Positions 39,343 through 46,897 of a stretch of DNA of 64,000 nucleotides are shown piece after piece. The stretch is from positions 1,488,001-1,552,000 of the forward strand of contig JAXLYE010000002.1 of NCBI GenBank assembly GCA_046351595.1, given 5' to 3'. The notes beneath the pieces were generated by a model, which did no database searches, was not told where the DNA came from, and was given only the letters and a program-made list of their open reading frames with translations. The position numbers and the translations under genes were made by a program. Positions within the stretch are counted from its first letter, which is position 1; every line of letters starts with the position of its first letter. The DNA is from JAXLYE01 sp046351595 (lineage in GTDB: Bacteria > Myxococcota_A > Polyangia > Palsa-1104 > JAEUJZ01).

Positions 39343-40926
39343 CTACTTCTTCGGGGTCGCGCCCGGCGCGGGCTCGGCCGGCTTCTTGCCGGCGAGCGCC
39401 TCCTGCAGCGCCGGGACGAAGCGCGTGCCGCCGACCACGTCCTTGAGGATCTCGCCGGCCTCCTTGCCGCGGAACAGCGAGATCAGGTTCATGTTGTGCG
39501 CGACCTCGCCGAGCAGCGCCTTGTCGCCGAGCGCGGTCAGCGCCTCGACGAGCTGCGGCTGCACCGCGGTGCGCTCGGCCACCACCGCGCGCGCCTGCGC
39601 ATCGAGCAGCGCCATCTCGAGCTGCTTGATGCGCGAGAGGTGCTCGAGCTCCTCGGCGTGCAGCGCGGCCGCGGCCTGCGCCTTGGTCGTCGCGTCGCGC
39701 AAGAGGCTCTCGGCCTGCGCCAGGGAGCCCTGCTTCTCGCGCTCCAGCTTCGCGCGCTGCTCCAGGAGCTCGCGCGCCACGCTCAGCTCGAGCTGCTCGC
39801 GCAGCGTCGCCTCGCGATCGCGCAGCTCGCTGAGCCGGGCGTCATGCCCGAGCTTGCGCTCCAGCTCCTTGAGCTTGGCCTCGCGCTCCTTGCCGAGCGC
39901 CGCGAGCTCGAGCTTCTGCCGCTCCAGCTCGTTGCGCAGCTTGACCGAGGTCAGCGCCTCCTGCGCCTGGCGATCGCCGATGGTCAGGGTCACGGACTCG
40001 CGCTGCACGTTGCGCATCATCTCGGCGATCACCGGGTCCTGGATCTCGGCCTCCAGCACCTCGACCTCGTGCACGTTCATGCCGTTCTCGGCGAAGAAGC
40101 GCCCCTTGCGGCCGCCCTCGGCCTCGTTGCGCGGGCCGAGGATGGTATCGCGCACGACCGCCGAGATCTGCGGCCACAGCTGAGACAAGGACAGCGTGCG
40201 CGCGCGGCTGCGGACGATCGAGCGCACGTGATCGCACAGCACCTGCACGTAGTTCTCCGAGTTGAACCAGCGCACCTTGTGCTCGCGCTGGAAGGTCACG
40301 CTGCAGGTGATGCGGACGTGGATGCGGACGAAGTCCGCGGTCTCCAGCTCGACCACGTCGCTGACGCGGTTGCCGACGGTGCGCAGGTAGCAGGTGACCA
40401 GCGGATCGTCGTCGTCCTTGGGCGTGCCGGTCGACAGCCGCAGCGGCACCAGCGTCTCCTCGTACTCGAGCAGCGCCACGCACGGCCCCTCGATCACGCG
40501 CTGCGCCGCCGCCGACGTCGCGAGCACCGCGGTGTTGTGCGGCACCACGATCGAGATCGCCCACGGCGTGGTGATCGGCACGTGCGTCGCCTTGTGCGGC
40601 TCGCCCGGCACGATCCACAGGTTCCAGTCGTCGCGGCTGAGCGTGCGCGTGATGTGGATCTCCTTGCGCGGATCCACGAGGTAGCTCTGCTTGCCGCGCA
40701 CCAGGCGCACCTCACCGGTCGTCAGATCGCGGACGTAGATGCCGCTCTTCTGGTCGCGGCGCGGCGCTTCTCTCGTGATCTCGCGAGGTTGGCGTACGCG
40801 GGGTCGCGGCGCGGCTGCGGGCACTTCGGATTTCCCGTCGCTGGCGCGGCGGATTTTTAGGGATGACCGGTGGATGACGCCGCCGTGATACGCTGTCGGC
40901 GGGGGCTGATTGACGATGGGCGACAT
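39343..40926 (-). CDS. C-terminal half of split major vault protein (shoulder, cap helix, cap ring)
   Basis: Native vault sequence begins at the Tyr codon 40735-40737 (YVRDLTTGEVRLVRGKQSYL), the second part of an MVP repeat. Next comes the SPFH-like shoulder: VVPHNTAVLATS, LRLSTGTPKDDDDPLVTCYLRTVGNR, DVVELETADFVRIHVRI, FFAENGMNVHEVEVLEAEIQD. A long charged coiled coil follows (cap helix, about 150 residues), then the end region LVEALTALGDKALLGEVAHNMNLISLFRG (cap ring). The block order follows eukaryotic MVP. The first roughly 60 residues, from ATG 40926, are encoded by the inserted element and overlap the integrase start antisense. Whether this half is translated alone is unknown. Confidence 0.8.
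   Translation of the reverse strand: MSPIVNQPPPTAYHGGVIHRSSLKIRRASDGKSEVPAAAPRPRVRQPREITREAPRRDQKSGIYVRDLTTGEVRLVRGKQSYLVDPRKEIHITRTLSRDDWNLWIVPGEPHKATHVPITTPWAISIVVPHNTAVLATSAAAQRVIEGPCVALLEYEETLVPLRLSTGTPKDDDDPLVTCYLRTVGNRVSDVVELETADFVRIHVRITCSVTFQREHKVRWFNSENYVQVLCDHVRSIVRSRARTLSLSQLWPQISAVVRDTILGPRNEAEGGRKGRFFAENGMNVHEVEVLEAEIQDPVIAEMMRNVQRESVTLTIGDRQAQEALTSVKLRNELERQKLELAALGKEREAKLKELERKLGHDARLSELRDREATLREQLELSVARELLEQRAKLEREKQGSLAQAESLLRDATTKAQAAAALHAEELEHLSRIKQLEMALLDAQARAVVAERTAVQPQLVEALTALGDKALLGEVAHNMNLISLFRGKEAGEILKDVVGGTRFVPALQEALAGKKPAEPAPGATPKK
40737..40756. repeat. attL-like direct repeat (20 bp)
   Basis: AGATGCCGCTCTTCTGGTCG, identical to 44486-44505. It is coding sequence of the MVP gene (Asp-Gln-Lys-Ser-Gly-Ile on the minus strand) and lies 159 bp from the integrase start. 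The flanking bases differ on both sides, so the repeat is exactly 20 bp. Confidence 0.9.
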
Positions 40927-42085
40927 CGTGCGCCTTGTGCGCAAGGGGCGGTTCATCGGCTGGTACGTCCGCTACAAGGACACGGACGGGCGTCGCAAGA
41001 TGCGCGCCTCGCACCAGCCGACGCAGAAGCTGGCGCGCCGCTTCCTGCTCGAGATCGAGGGGCGGGTGGCGCGCGGCCTGCTCGGCATGCCCGAGCCGGC
41101 GGCGGTGTCCTTGACGGTCGCGGAGCTGTGCGAGCGCTTCCTGTCCGAGTACCGCCGGCCGCGGATCAAGGACCTAACGCGCTACCGGGCGCTGGCCCGG
41201 ACCGCGCTGCGCCGCGTGCTGCCGCTCCTCGGTGACCGGCCGTGCACGGCGCTGCGGCCGGCCGATGTCGCCGGCCTGCGTGATGCGCTGGTGCAGCGCT
41301 ACGCGGCGAACAGCGTGCGCCTGTCGCTGACGTTCGCGGCGCGCGTGTTCTCGTGGGCGGCGCGCGCCGGCCTCGTCGCGACGAGCCCGTTCAAGGCGGT
41401 CGAGCTGCCGCCGCGGCAGGGCCTCATCGAGTACCTGTCGCGCGCCGAGAGCCAGGCGCTGCTCGCGGTCGCGTCCGAGCAGGCCGCGGGCGGGAGCCTG
41501 CGCGCCGGCCTGCGCTACGCCTGCGTGCACGTGGCGCTGCACACCGGCCTGCGCAAGGGCGAGCTCCTGGGGCTGCGCTGGTCGGACGTGGACCTGGACA
41601 GCCGGCGGGTTACTGTCGCGCGTAGCTTCCGCGCCGCGCCCAAGGGCGGCAAGACGCGACACCTGCGGCTGCCCTCGAGCTGCGTCCCTTTGCTGCGAGC
41701 GTGGCGGCGGCGCTGCCCGGACACGCCCGAGGGCCTGGTGTTCCCGCTCTGCGACGATGGCGCGCGGGCGCGCATGGGCGAGAGCCGGAGCATGCTGGAG
41801 CTGCCGGAGCTCCTGCAGCGCGCCGGCTGCCGGCCGCTGCACCGCGCCTGGCACGCGCTGCGCCACACCTTCGCCTCGCACTTCGTGATGTCGGGCGGGA
41901 ACATCCTCTCGCTGCAGAAGATCCTGGGCCACCACGACATCAAGGAGACGATGACCTACGCGCACCTGGCGCCGGACTTTTTGGGCGATGAGATGGAGCG
42001 CGTGCGCTTCGAGGCGCCCGCTAGCGACGAAGGCGGAGACAGCGACGGAGACAGCGACGAACACGGCGACGGCCGGCGGCGCTAG
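40916..42085 (+). CDS. Tyrosine recombinase / integrase
   Basis: 389 residues from ATG 40916; a TTG at 40910 is also in frame. It has an N-terminal arm-binding/SAM-like region (about 1-165) and a C-terminal catalytic domain. The active-site residues can be placed: Arg213 in HTGLRKGELLGLRW, His313 and Arg316 in HALRHTFASH, His339 in LGHHDIKETM and Tyr348 in TYAHL. It cuts and rejoins DNA at specific sites through a covalent Tyr link. Its place next to the 20-bp repeat makes it the enzyme that integrated this element. The C terminus is a Gly/Asp-rich tail. Confidence 0.95.
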   Translation: MGDIVRLVRKGRFIGWYVRYKDTDGRRKMRASHQPTQKLARRFLLEIEGRVARGLLGMPEPAAVSLTVAELCERFLSEYRRPRIKDLTRYRALARTALRRVLPLLGDRPCTALRPADVAGLRDALVQRYAANSVRLSLTFAARVFSWAARAGLVATSPFKAVELPPRQGLIEYLSRAESQALLAVASEQAAGGSLRAGLRYACVHVALHTGLRKGELLGLRWSDVDLDSRRVTVARSFRAAPKGGKTRHLRLPSSCVPLLRAWRRRCPDTPEGLVFPLCDDGARARMGESRSMLELPELLQRAGCRPLHRAWHALRHTFASHFVMSGGNILSLQKILGHHDIKETMTYAHLAPDFLGDEMERVRFEAPASDEGGDSDGDSDEHGDGRRR

Positions 42086-42192
42086 CGCACGGCGTCTGGC
42101 GGCTGCCTCCGGGTCTGTGGCGCCGCGCGCGTGGAGCTCGCCGCGCTTGAGGTACGTGAGGTCTGCTGCCCGTTCGCGGTACACTGCGAGGT

Positions 42193-43881
42193 ATGAGACG
42201 AAAAGTATCCTGGACGTTCGTGCTCGGGCTGCTGGGCCTACCTCATCAGGGTGTCGCGGCGGATGCGGCGGCGTTGCCGGCCGCGCAGGTGCCGGGCCTG
42301 GCCGAGCTGGAGAAGATGTCGGCGCGCTTCGCGCCCGTCGAGATCGGGTCTGACGTCGGCGCGCTGCCGGCGAGCGAGCGGGCAGCGCTCGGCAAGATGA
42401 TCGCGGCGGCGCGCATCATGGACGCGCTGTACCTGCGCCAGGTCTGGGCGGGCAACGACGCGATGCTGCAGGAGCTGGCGCGCGCGACGGACGCGCTCGG
42501 ACGCGCGCGCCTGCACTACTTCCTGCTGAACAAGGGGCCGTGGTCGACCCTGGACCACCAGCGCGTCTTCATCCCCGGTGCGCCCGGCCGGCCGCAGGGC
42601 GCGAACTTCTACCCGGCGGTGGCCAAGCCCGAGATCGAGCGCTGGCTCGACACGCTCTCGGGGGAGGCGCGGGCGCAGGCCACCGGGTTCTTCACGACGA
42701 TCCGCCGCCGCCCCGACGGCGGGCTGATCGCGGTGCCCTACAGCCTCGAGTACCAGGGCGAGCTGGCGCAGGCCGCGGCGCTTTTGCGCGAGGCCGCGGC
42801 GCTGACGGTGCAGCCGACGCTCAAGGCGTTCCTTTTCGCGCGCGCCGATGCGTTCCTGTCGAACGACTACTACGCCAGCGACGTCGCGTGGATGGAGCTC
42901 GACGCCTCGATCGAGCCGACGATCGGCCCGTACGAGGTCTACGAAGACGAGTGGTTCAACTTCAAGGCGGCGTTCGAGGCCTTCATCACGCTGCGCGATG
43001 ACAAGGAGACGCAGAAGCTGCGCGTCTTCTCGTCGCACCTGCAGGAGCTCGAGGACGCGCTGCCGATCGATGCGAAGTACAAGAACCCGCAGCTCGGGGC
43101 GCTGGCGCCGATCCGCGTCGTCAACGTGCTGTTCACCGCGGGCGAGGCGAACCGCGGCGTTCAGACCGCGGCGTACAACCTGCCCAACGACGAGCGCGTG
43201 GTGCGCGAGCGCGGCACCAAGCGGGTGATGCTGAAGAACATCCAGGACGCGAAGTTCCAGCGCGTGCTCTTGCCGATCGCGCGCGTCGCGCTGCCGGCGG
43301 CGGCGCAGAAGGAGGTTTCGTTCGACGCGTTCTTCACGCACATCCTCATGCACGAGCTCATGCACGGGCTCGGGCCGCACAACATCACGATCGCGGGGCG
43401 CAAGACCACGGTGCGGCAGGAGCTCAAGGAGAGCTACAGCGCGATCGAAGAGGCCAAGGCCGACGTCTCGGGGCTGTGGGCGCTCAAGCAGCTGGTCGAT
43501 CGCAAGGTGGTCTCGGCCGAGGTCGGGCGGACCATGTACACGACGTTTCTGGCGTCGGCGTTCCGCTCGATCCGCTTCGGCACGGACGAGGCGCACGGGC
43601 GCGGCGTGGCGCTGCAGCTCAACCGCTTCCTCGACGCCGGCGCGTTCAAGGTGCAGCCGGACGGCCGCTTCGTCGTCGACGCCAGCAAGATCGACGGCGC
43701 GGTGACGGCGCTGACGCGCGAGCTTCTGACCATCGAGGCCGAGGGCAGCTACAAGAAGGCGACCGAGCTGCTCGCGCGTGAAGGGGTCGTCCGTCCCGAG
43801 GCGCAGCGGATCTTGGACCGCTTGAGCGGCGTGCCCGTCGACATCGAGCCGATCTTCAAGACCGCGGCGCAGCTGCGCTAG
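42193..43881 (+). CDS. M49-like (dipeptidyl-peptidase III family) metallopeptidase, exported
   Basis: 562 residues. A signal sequence covers about 1-23 (LGLLGLPHQGVAA). The zinc site is His387-Glu-Leu-Met-His391 in ILMHELMHGLGPHN, with the third ligand in Glu419-Glu420-Ala-Lys-Ala-Asp, the counterpart of EECRAD in dipeptidyl-peptidase III. Classical DPP III has HEXXGH with an extra residue; this branch has plain HEXXH. The region FFTTIRRRPDGGLIAVPYSLEYQGEL near 180 is typical of bacterial members. It probably removes dipeptides in the periplasm. It is cargo of the integrative element. Confidence 0.8.
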   Translation: MRRKVSWTFVLGLLGLPHQGVAADAAALPAAQVPGLAELEKMSARFAPVEIGSDVGALPASERAALGKMIAAARIMDALYLRQVWAGNDAMLQELARATDALGRARLHYFLLNKGPWSTLDHQRVFIPGAPGRPQGANFYPAVAKPEIERWLDTLSGEARAQATGFFTTIRRRPDGGLIAVPYSLEYQGELAQAAALLREAAALTVQPTLKAFLFARADAFLSNDYYASDVAWMELDASIEPTIGPYEVYEDEWFNFKAAFEAFITLRDDKETQKLRVFSSHLQELEDALPIDAKYKNPQLGALAPIRVVNVLFTAGEANRGVQTAAYNLPNDERVVRERGTKRVMLKNIQDAKFQRVLLPIARVALPAAAQKEVSFDAFFTHILMHELMHGLGPHNITIAGRKTTVRQELKESYSAIEEAKADVSGLWALKQLVDRKVVSAEVGRTMYTTFLASAFRSIRFGTDEAHGRGVALQLNRFLDAGAFKVQPDGRFVVDASKIDGAVTALTRELLTIEAEGSYKKATELLAREGVVRPEAQRILDRLSGVPVDIEPIFKTAAQLR

Positions 43882-43938
43882 CGGGGTCGCGCCCGATCGG
43901 CGTGGCCGGCGGGGGATGCGGCGGCTATCTTCCCAGAG

Positions 43939-44409
43939 ATGGCCGACATGGTCCGCACCGCAGCCCCCCGCAAGCGCCCGCCGCAGCCGTCCCCCGACTG
44001 CATCTTCTGCGCGATCATGGCCGGCCGCGCGCCCGCCGCCTGCGTCGCCGAGGATCCGCACGCCTACGCGTTCCTCGACCGCCGGCCGGTGTTCAAGGGG
44101 CACGTGCTGATCGTGCCGCGCCAGCACCACGAGGTGCTCGCCGAGCTGCCCGCGCGTGAGCTCGGCGGCTACCTGGCCGCGGTGCAGCGCGCGTGCGTGG
44201 CGGTCGAGCGCGGCCTGGGCGCGGACGGCAGCTTCGTCGGCATCAACAACCGCGTCAGCCAGAGCGTCCCGCACCTGCACACGCACGTCATCCCGCGCCG
44301 GCGCGGCGACGGCCTGCGCGGCTTCTTCTGGCCGCGCACGAGCTACGCCGCGGACGACGAGCTGGAGGACTTCCGCGCGCGCATCGCCGCGGCCTGGCCG
44401 CATCCCTGA
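43939..44409 (+). CDS. HIT-family nucleotide hydrolase/transferase
   Basis: 156 residues. CIFCAIMAGRAPAACVAEDPHAYAFLDRRPVFKGHVLIVPRQHH and the catalytic histidine triad HLHTHVIPR are both intact, as are NNRVSQSVPH upstream of the triad and a CxxC that may bind zinc. HIT proteins hydrolyse adenosine-5'-phosphoramidate, dinucleotides or nucleotide conjugates through a His-AMP intermediate. It is the last gene inside the integrative element, 76 bp from its right repeat, and reads toward the opposing vault half. ATG 43948 is an alternative start. Confidence 0.9.
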   Translation: MADMVRTAAPRKRPPQPSPDCIFCAIMAGRAPAACVAEDPHAYAFLDRRPVFKGHVLIVPRQHHEVLAELPARELGGYLAAVQRACVAVERGLGADGSFVGINNRVSQSVPHLHTHVIPRRRGDGLRGFFWPRTSYAADDELEDFRARIAAAWPHP

Positions 44410-46049
44410 GACACGGCGTGGAGGACGGCGGGATGATGGCTTGCTGACGGGCGCGGCGCAGCGACGGGGGCCGGGCGCGCTGTGCAGATGCCGCTCTTCT
44501 GGTCGATGCCGATGGCCTCGATGAAGACGTTGCTGTGGTCGTTGCCGACGACGGCCTCGCCGGTCTGCGGCGACAGCACCTCGATCTCGTTGAAGGGGAA
44601 GAAGAAGCCCGAGACGCCCGAGAGCAAAAGCTCGTCGCCGGGGAAGTACTGCTCGCGCTCGAGCTCGACGCCGCGCGGCATCTTGCGCGCCATCTCGTCG
44701 CGCGAGATCGCCGAGATCACGCGCAGCCACAGCGCGCGCTGCGGCAAGAGCTCGTAGGCGTTGTAGACGCGGTTGCGCGAGCCCGTGATCATGAACGTGT
44801 CGTAGGGGCCGGGGAAGACGCGCGCCGGGCCGACCTTGATCTCGCGCTTGCCGTCGGGATCGATGAGGACGCAGTACTCCTTTTCGCCGAGCACCACGGC
44901 GCTGCGGACCAGGCGCGCCTGCCGCGCCTCGCGCTCCAGCGCCTTGCGGATGGCGTCGCTGACCAGGACCTCGTCGACGTTGACCGGCGGCGCGGCGCCC
45001 GGGGCGGCGGCTGCGGTCGCGGGGCCCGCAGCGGCGCCGACCGGGGCCAGGGCCGGGCGCCGCGCGCTAGGCGGCGGGGTCGGCGGCTGCGGCACGCGCT
45101 GGCGGGTGCGCGCGCCCTGATCGATCTGCGCCGGCTGCGCGGCCTGCGCCTGGTACTGCGCCACGGCGCGGCGCGCCGACTTCCCGCGCTCGAGCGGCTC
45201 CTCGGGCTCGCTCAGGTACTCGCCGGCGATCAGCTCTTCGTCGACGGCGAGCGCGCCGCCCTCGCGCTCCTTCTTCGGCGCCGGCGGGCGGCCCTTGTCG
45301 GCGAGCGGCAGCGCGCTGGCCTGCGCCGAGCTCTGGGCCAGCACCTGCGCCTGCATCTGCTGCAGCACCTGGCGCGCCGCGGTCGCGGTCATGCCCGCGC
45401 CCGAGCCGTCGATCGACGTGTCGGGTACGACGTCGACACCGGTCGGCGGGATGTAGAACTGGGTGTCGATGCCGCGGATGACGATGAGCTGCCCGCGCTT
45501 GAGCTCCTCGGCCGGGCTCTCGGGCAGGGGGCTGGGCTTGCCGTCGAGCGCCTCGGCGGTGGCGCGGGTGATGGCGGCCGAGCGCACGGTCACGTCGTAG
45601 TACGGCGCCGCCTTGTCGACGGGGCCGTAGACCTTGACCACCAGGTACTGGCTGGCCGCGAGCTCGTGCGCGTCGCGCACCTCGGCGCGCTGGCCGGGGC
45701 GCAGGTAGAAGCTGCAGGGGCCCGGGATCATGGCACGGGTGCCGTTGCGCAGCGGCCGTGCCTCGTTGCGCCCGACGCGGAAGCGGCCGTTCGGTCCGCC
45801 GTCCGTCTCGAGCAGCGGGTTGTAGAGCACCGCGTACTGGTTGTCCGAGAGCTCCACCATCATCTGCGGCCGGCCCGAGGTGTCCTCGCGGAACCCGCTC
45901 GCGCCGTCGTCGATCACGATGCGGTCGGCCGCTGTCGGCGAGACCATGGTCGGCCCGACGTGCAGCGTGACCTCGCCCTTGTCGTCGTCCTGGACCCAGA
46001 GGAACTGCCGCTCCGTGACCGGAATCTTGCGGCTGCCGCGCTCGTTCAT
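44343..46049 (-). CDS. N-terminal half of split major vault protein (vault repeats)
   Basis: 568 residues from ATG 46049 (AGGGAGGG upstream). Residues 1-521 are vault sequence. The first MVP repeats are RKIPVTERQFLWVQDDDKGEVTLHVGP, MMVELSDNQYAVLYNPLLETDG and ARPLRNGTRAMIPGPCSFYLRPGQRAEV. An Ala/Pro/Gln-rich linker follows (about 205-350). Later repeats are VVLGEKEYCVLIDPDGKREIKVGPARVFPGPYDTFM, QYFPGDELLLSGVSGFFFPFNEIEVLSPQ and EAIGIDQKSGI. In MVP these repeats build the barrel wall. At codon 522 the frame enters the inserted element and ends with 47 unrelated residues (Ser-rich terminus). Confidence 0.8.
   Translation of the reverse strand: MNERGSRKIPVTERQFLWVQDDDKGEVTLHVGPTMVSPTAADRIVIDDGASGFREDTSGRPQMMVELSDNQYAVLYNPLLETDGGPNGRFRVGRNEARPLRNGTRAMIPGPCSFYLRPGQRAEVRDAHELAASQYLVVKVYGPVDKAAPYYDVTVRSAAITRATAEALDGKPSPLPESPAEELKRGQLIVIRGIDTQFYIPPTGVDVVPDTSIDGSGAGMTATAARQVLQQMQAQVLAQSSAQASALPLADKGRPPAPKKEREGGALAVDEELIAGEYLSEPEEPLERGKSARRAVAQYQAQAAQPAQIDQGARTRQRVPQPPTPPPSARRPALAPVGAAAGPATAAAAPGAAPPVNVDEVLVSDAIRKALEREARQARLVRSAVVLGEKEYCVLIDPDGKREIKVGPARVFPGPYDTFMITGSRNRVYNAYELLPQRALWLRVISAISRDEMARKMPRGVELEREQYFPGDELLLSGVSGFFFPFNEIEVLSPQTGEAVVGNDHSNVFIEAIGIDQKSGICTARPAPVAAPRPSASHHPAVLHAVSQGCGQAAAMRARKSSSSSSAA
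44486..44505. repeat. attR-like direct repeat (20 bp)
   Basis: Second perfect copy of AGATGCCGCTCTTCTGGTCG. It encodes the same Asp-Gln-Lys-Ser-Gly-Ile at the end of the N-terminal vault half. Element DNA lies to its left and vault DNA to its right. Confidence 0.9.
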
Positions 46050-46285
46050 TCCTGCCCTCCCTGCTGGTCGCGTGCGCTGCATCCGGATCACGACCTCGTG
46101 CCCGGGCGCGGCGCTGCGCAGGGATCATCCCGCGCCGCAGCGGCGCAGGTCAACGCCGCTCGCACCCGGCGCAGCGACGGGCGCAAAGCCCAGGAGTCAC
46201 GCGGCCCTGCGCTCCGGCTACGCGAACGAGCGCTGCTCGAATTCAGGATCGCGGGCGGCGCCCTTGCGCCAAGGCGAGGCTCAGC

Positions 46286-46681
46286 TCACCGCGGCCGGTG
46301 CTGCGTGCCGGCGCCGTAGGTGATGCCGAGCAGCTCCCCCGCCTCGTGCACGATGCCGCGGTGCCAGGTGCCGCGCGGGACGATGAAGGTGTCGCCGGCG
46401 CGCAGCATCACCGAGCGCTCGCCGCCCGGCTTCTCGAGCACGAGCTCGAGCGCGCCCGAGATCAGGTGCAGCACCTCTTCGCCGGCGGGGTGCAGCTCCC
46501 AGTGCGGCCAGTCCGCGGTCTGCCGGAAGCGCGTGACCAGCCGCCCGGACTGCAGATCCGCGCGGCTGCCGATCCGCTCCCAGAAGTCCGGGCCGACCGG
46601 CACCTCGACCGCGGCGGGCCCGTCGGAGAGGTGGACGTACGTGCTCTTGAGATCGAAGGCGCTGCGTTCGGGTCCGGGCAT
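46286..46681 (-). CDS. Single-domain cupin protein
   Basis: 131 residues from ATG 46681. One cupin barrel: motif 1 HWELHPAGEEVLHLISGALELVLE (His, Glu and His metal ligands) and motif 2 LRAGDTFIVPRGTWHRGIV. There is no signal peptide or second domain. Small cupins of this type act as sugar or amino-acid dioxygenase-like enzymes or as sensors. It lies between the HEAT lipoprotein and the MVP gene on the same strand, with gaps of about 200 and 236 bp, so an operon is not obvious. The substrate is unknown. Confidence 0.8.
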   Translation of the reverse strand: MPGPERSAFDLKSTYVHLSDGPAAVEVPVGPDFWERIGSRADLQSGRLVTRFRQTADWPHWELHPAGEEVLHLISGALELVLEKPGGERSVMLRAGDTFIVPRGTWHRGIVHEAGELLGITYGAGTQHRPR

Positions 46682-46780
46682 GAGACGGCCTGCTTACCAC
46701 CGCGGCGAGCACCGGACAAGCGCGCGCCGCGAGCGCCGTTACCTCGTCGTGTAGTCCTGGAAGGGCGGGGGAGGGGGCGG

Positions 46781-46897
46781 CGTCAGCCGCGGTTGCCCCA
46801 CGCGGCGTCAGCCACGGTTGCCCCACGCGGCGTCAGCCGCGGTTGCCCCACGCGGCGTCAGCCGCGGTTGCCCCACGCGGCGTCAGCCGCGGTTACC
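46781..46897. repeat. 25-bp tandem repeat, about 4.7 copies
   Basis: Units starting CGTCAGCCGCGGTTGCCCCA begin at 46781, 46806, 46831, 46856 and 46881. They are almost identical: one CCGCGG-to-CCACGG change in unit 2, and unit 5 diverges after GGTTACC. The last unit overlaps the final codons and stop of the HEAT gene, so the array seems to have grown by duplication of the gene's end. Each unit contains CCGCG and CGCGG arms that can pair. Confidence 0.9.

Larger units (their letters stand above)
40737..44485. mobile_element. 3.75-kb integrative element inserted in the MVP gene
   Basis: Bounded by the 20-bp direct repeat, with a tyrosine recombinase at one end reading inward, followed by an M49-like peptidase and a HIT protein on the same strand. 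There is no excisionase, replication gene or tail/capsid gene, so it is a minimal integron-like island or a decayed element. Base composition resembles the host, which suggests an old or locally exchanged insertion. It supplies a new 3' end of 47 codons to the N-terminal vault half and a new 5' end to the C-terminal half. Confidence 0.8.
39343..46049 (-). pseudogene. Major vault protein gene interrupted by an integrative element
   Basis: The two halves are 39343-40756 and 44486-46049. Removal of 3749 bp (one copy of the 20-bp repeat plus everything between) gives ...EAIGIDQKSGI|YVRDLTTGEVR... in one frame, 985 residues in total. Eukaryotic MVP is about 870-890. At the junction, human-type MVP reads QAIPLDENEGIYVQDVKTGKVR, so each side supplies its proper part of the same repeat. 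The only extra length is an Ala/Pro-rich insertion in the N-terminal half. MVP forms the shell of vault particles. The gene is inactive, or active only after excision, unless the halves work as separate chains. Confidence 0.85.

Noticed and set aside
39343..40926. Ordinary flotillin/SPFH protein
   Set aside because: The shoulder domain does resemble SPFH, but the preceding vault repeat, the VPHNTAV block, the cap helix order and the in-frame partner at 44487-46049 fit MVP better.
39343..46049. Two independent vault-related genes flanking normal host genes
   Set aside because: The shared 20-bp repeat, the integrase at one end and the exact in-frame rejoining within a single vault repeat are hard to explain without insertion. 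An assembly artefact cannot be excluded from sequence alone.
44535..46319. 594-residue plus-strand frame over the vault half
   Set aside because: It is antisense to clear vault repeats and has no motif of its own.
46781..46897. CRISPR array
   Set aside because: The 25-bp units touch each other without spacers, so it is a simple tandem repeat.
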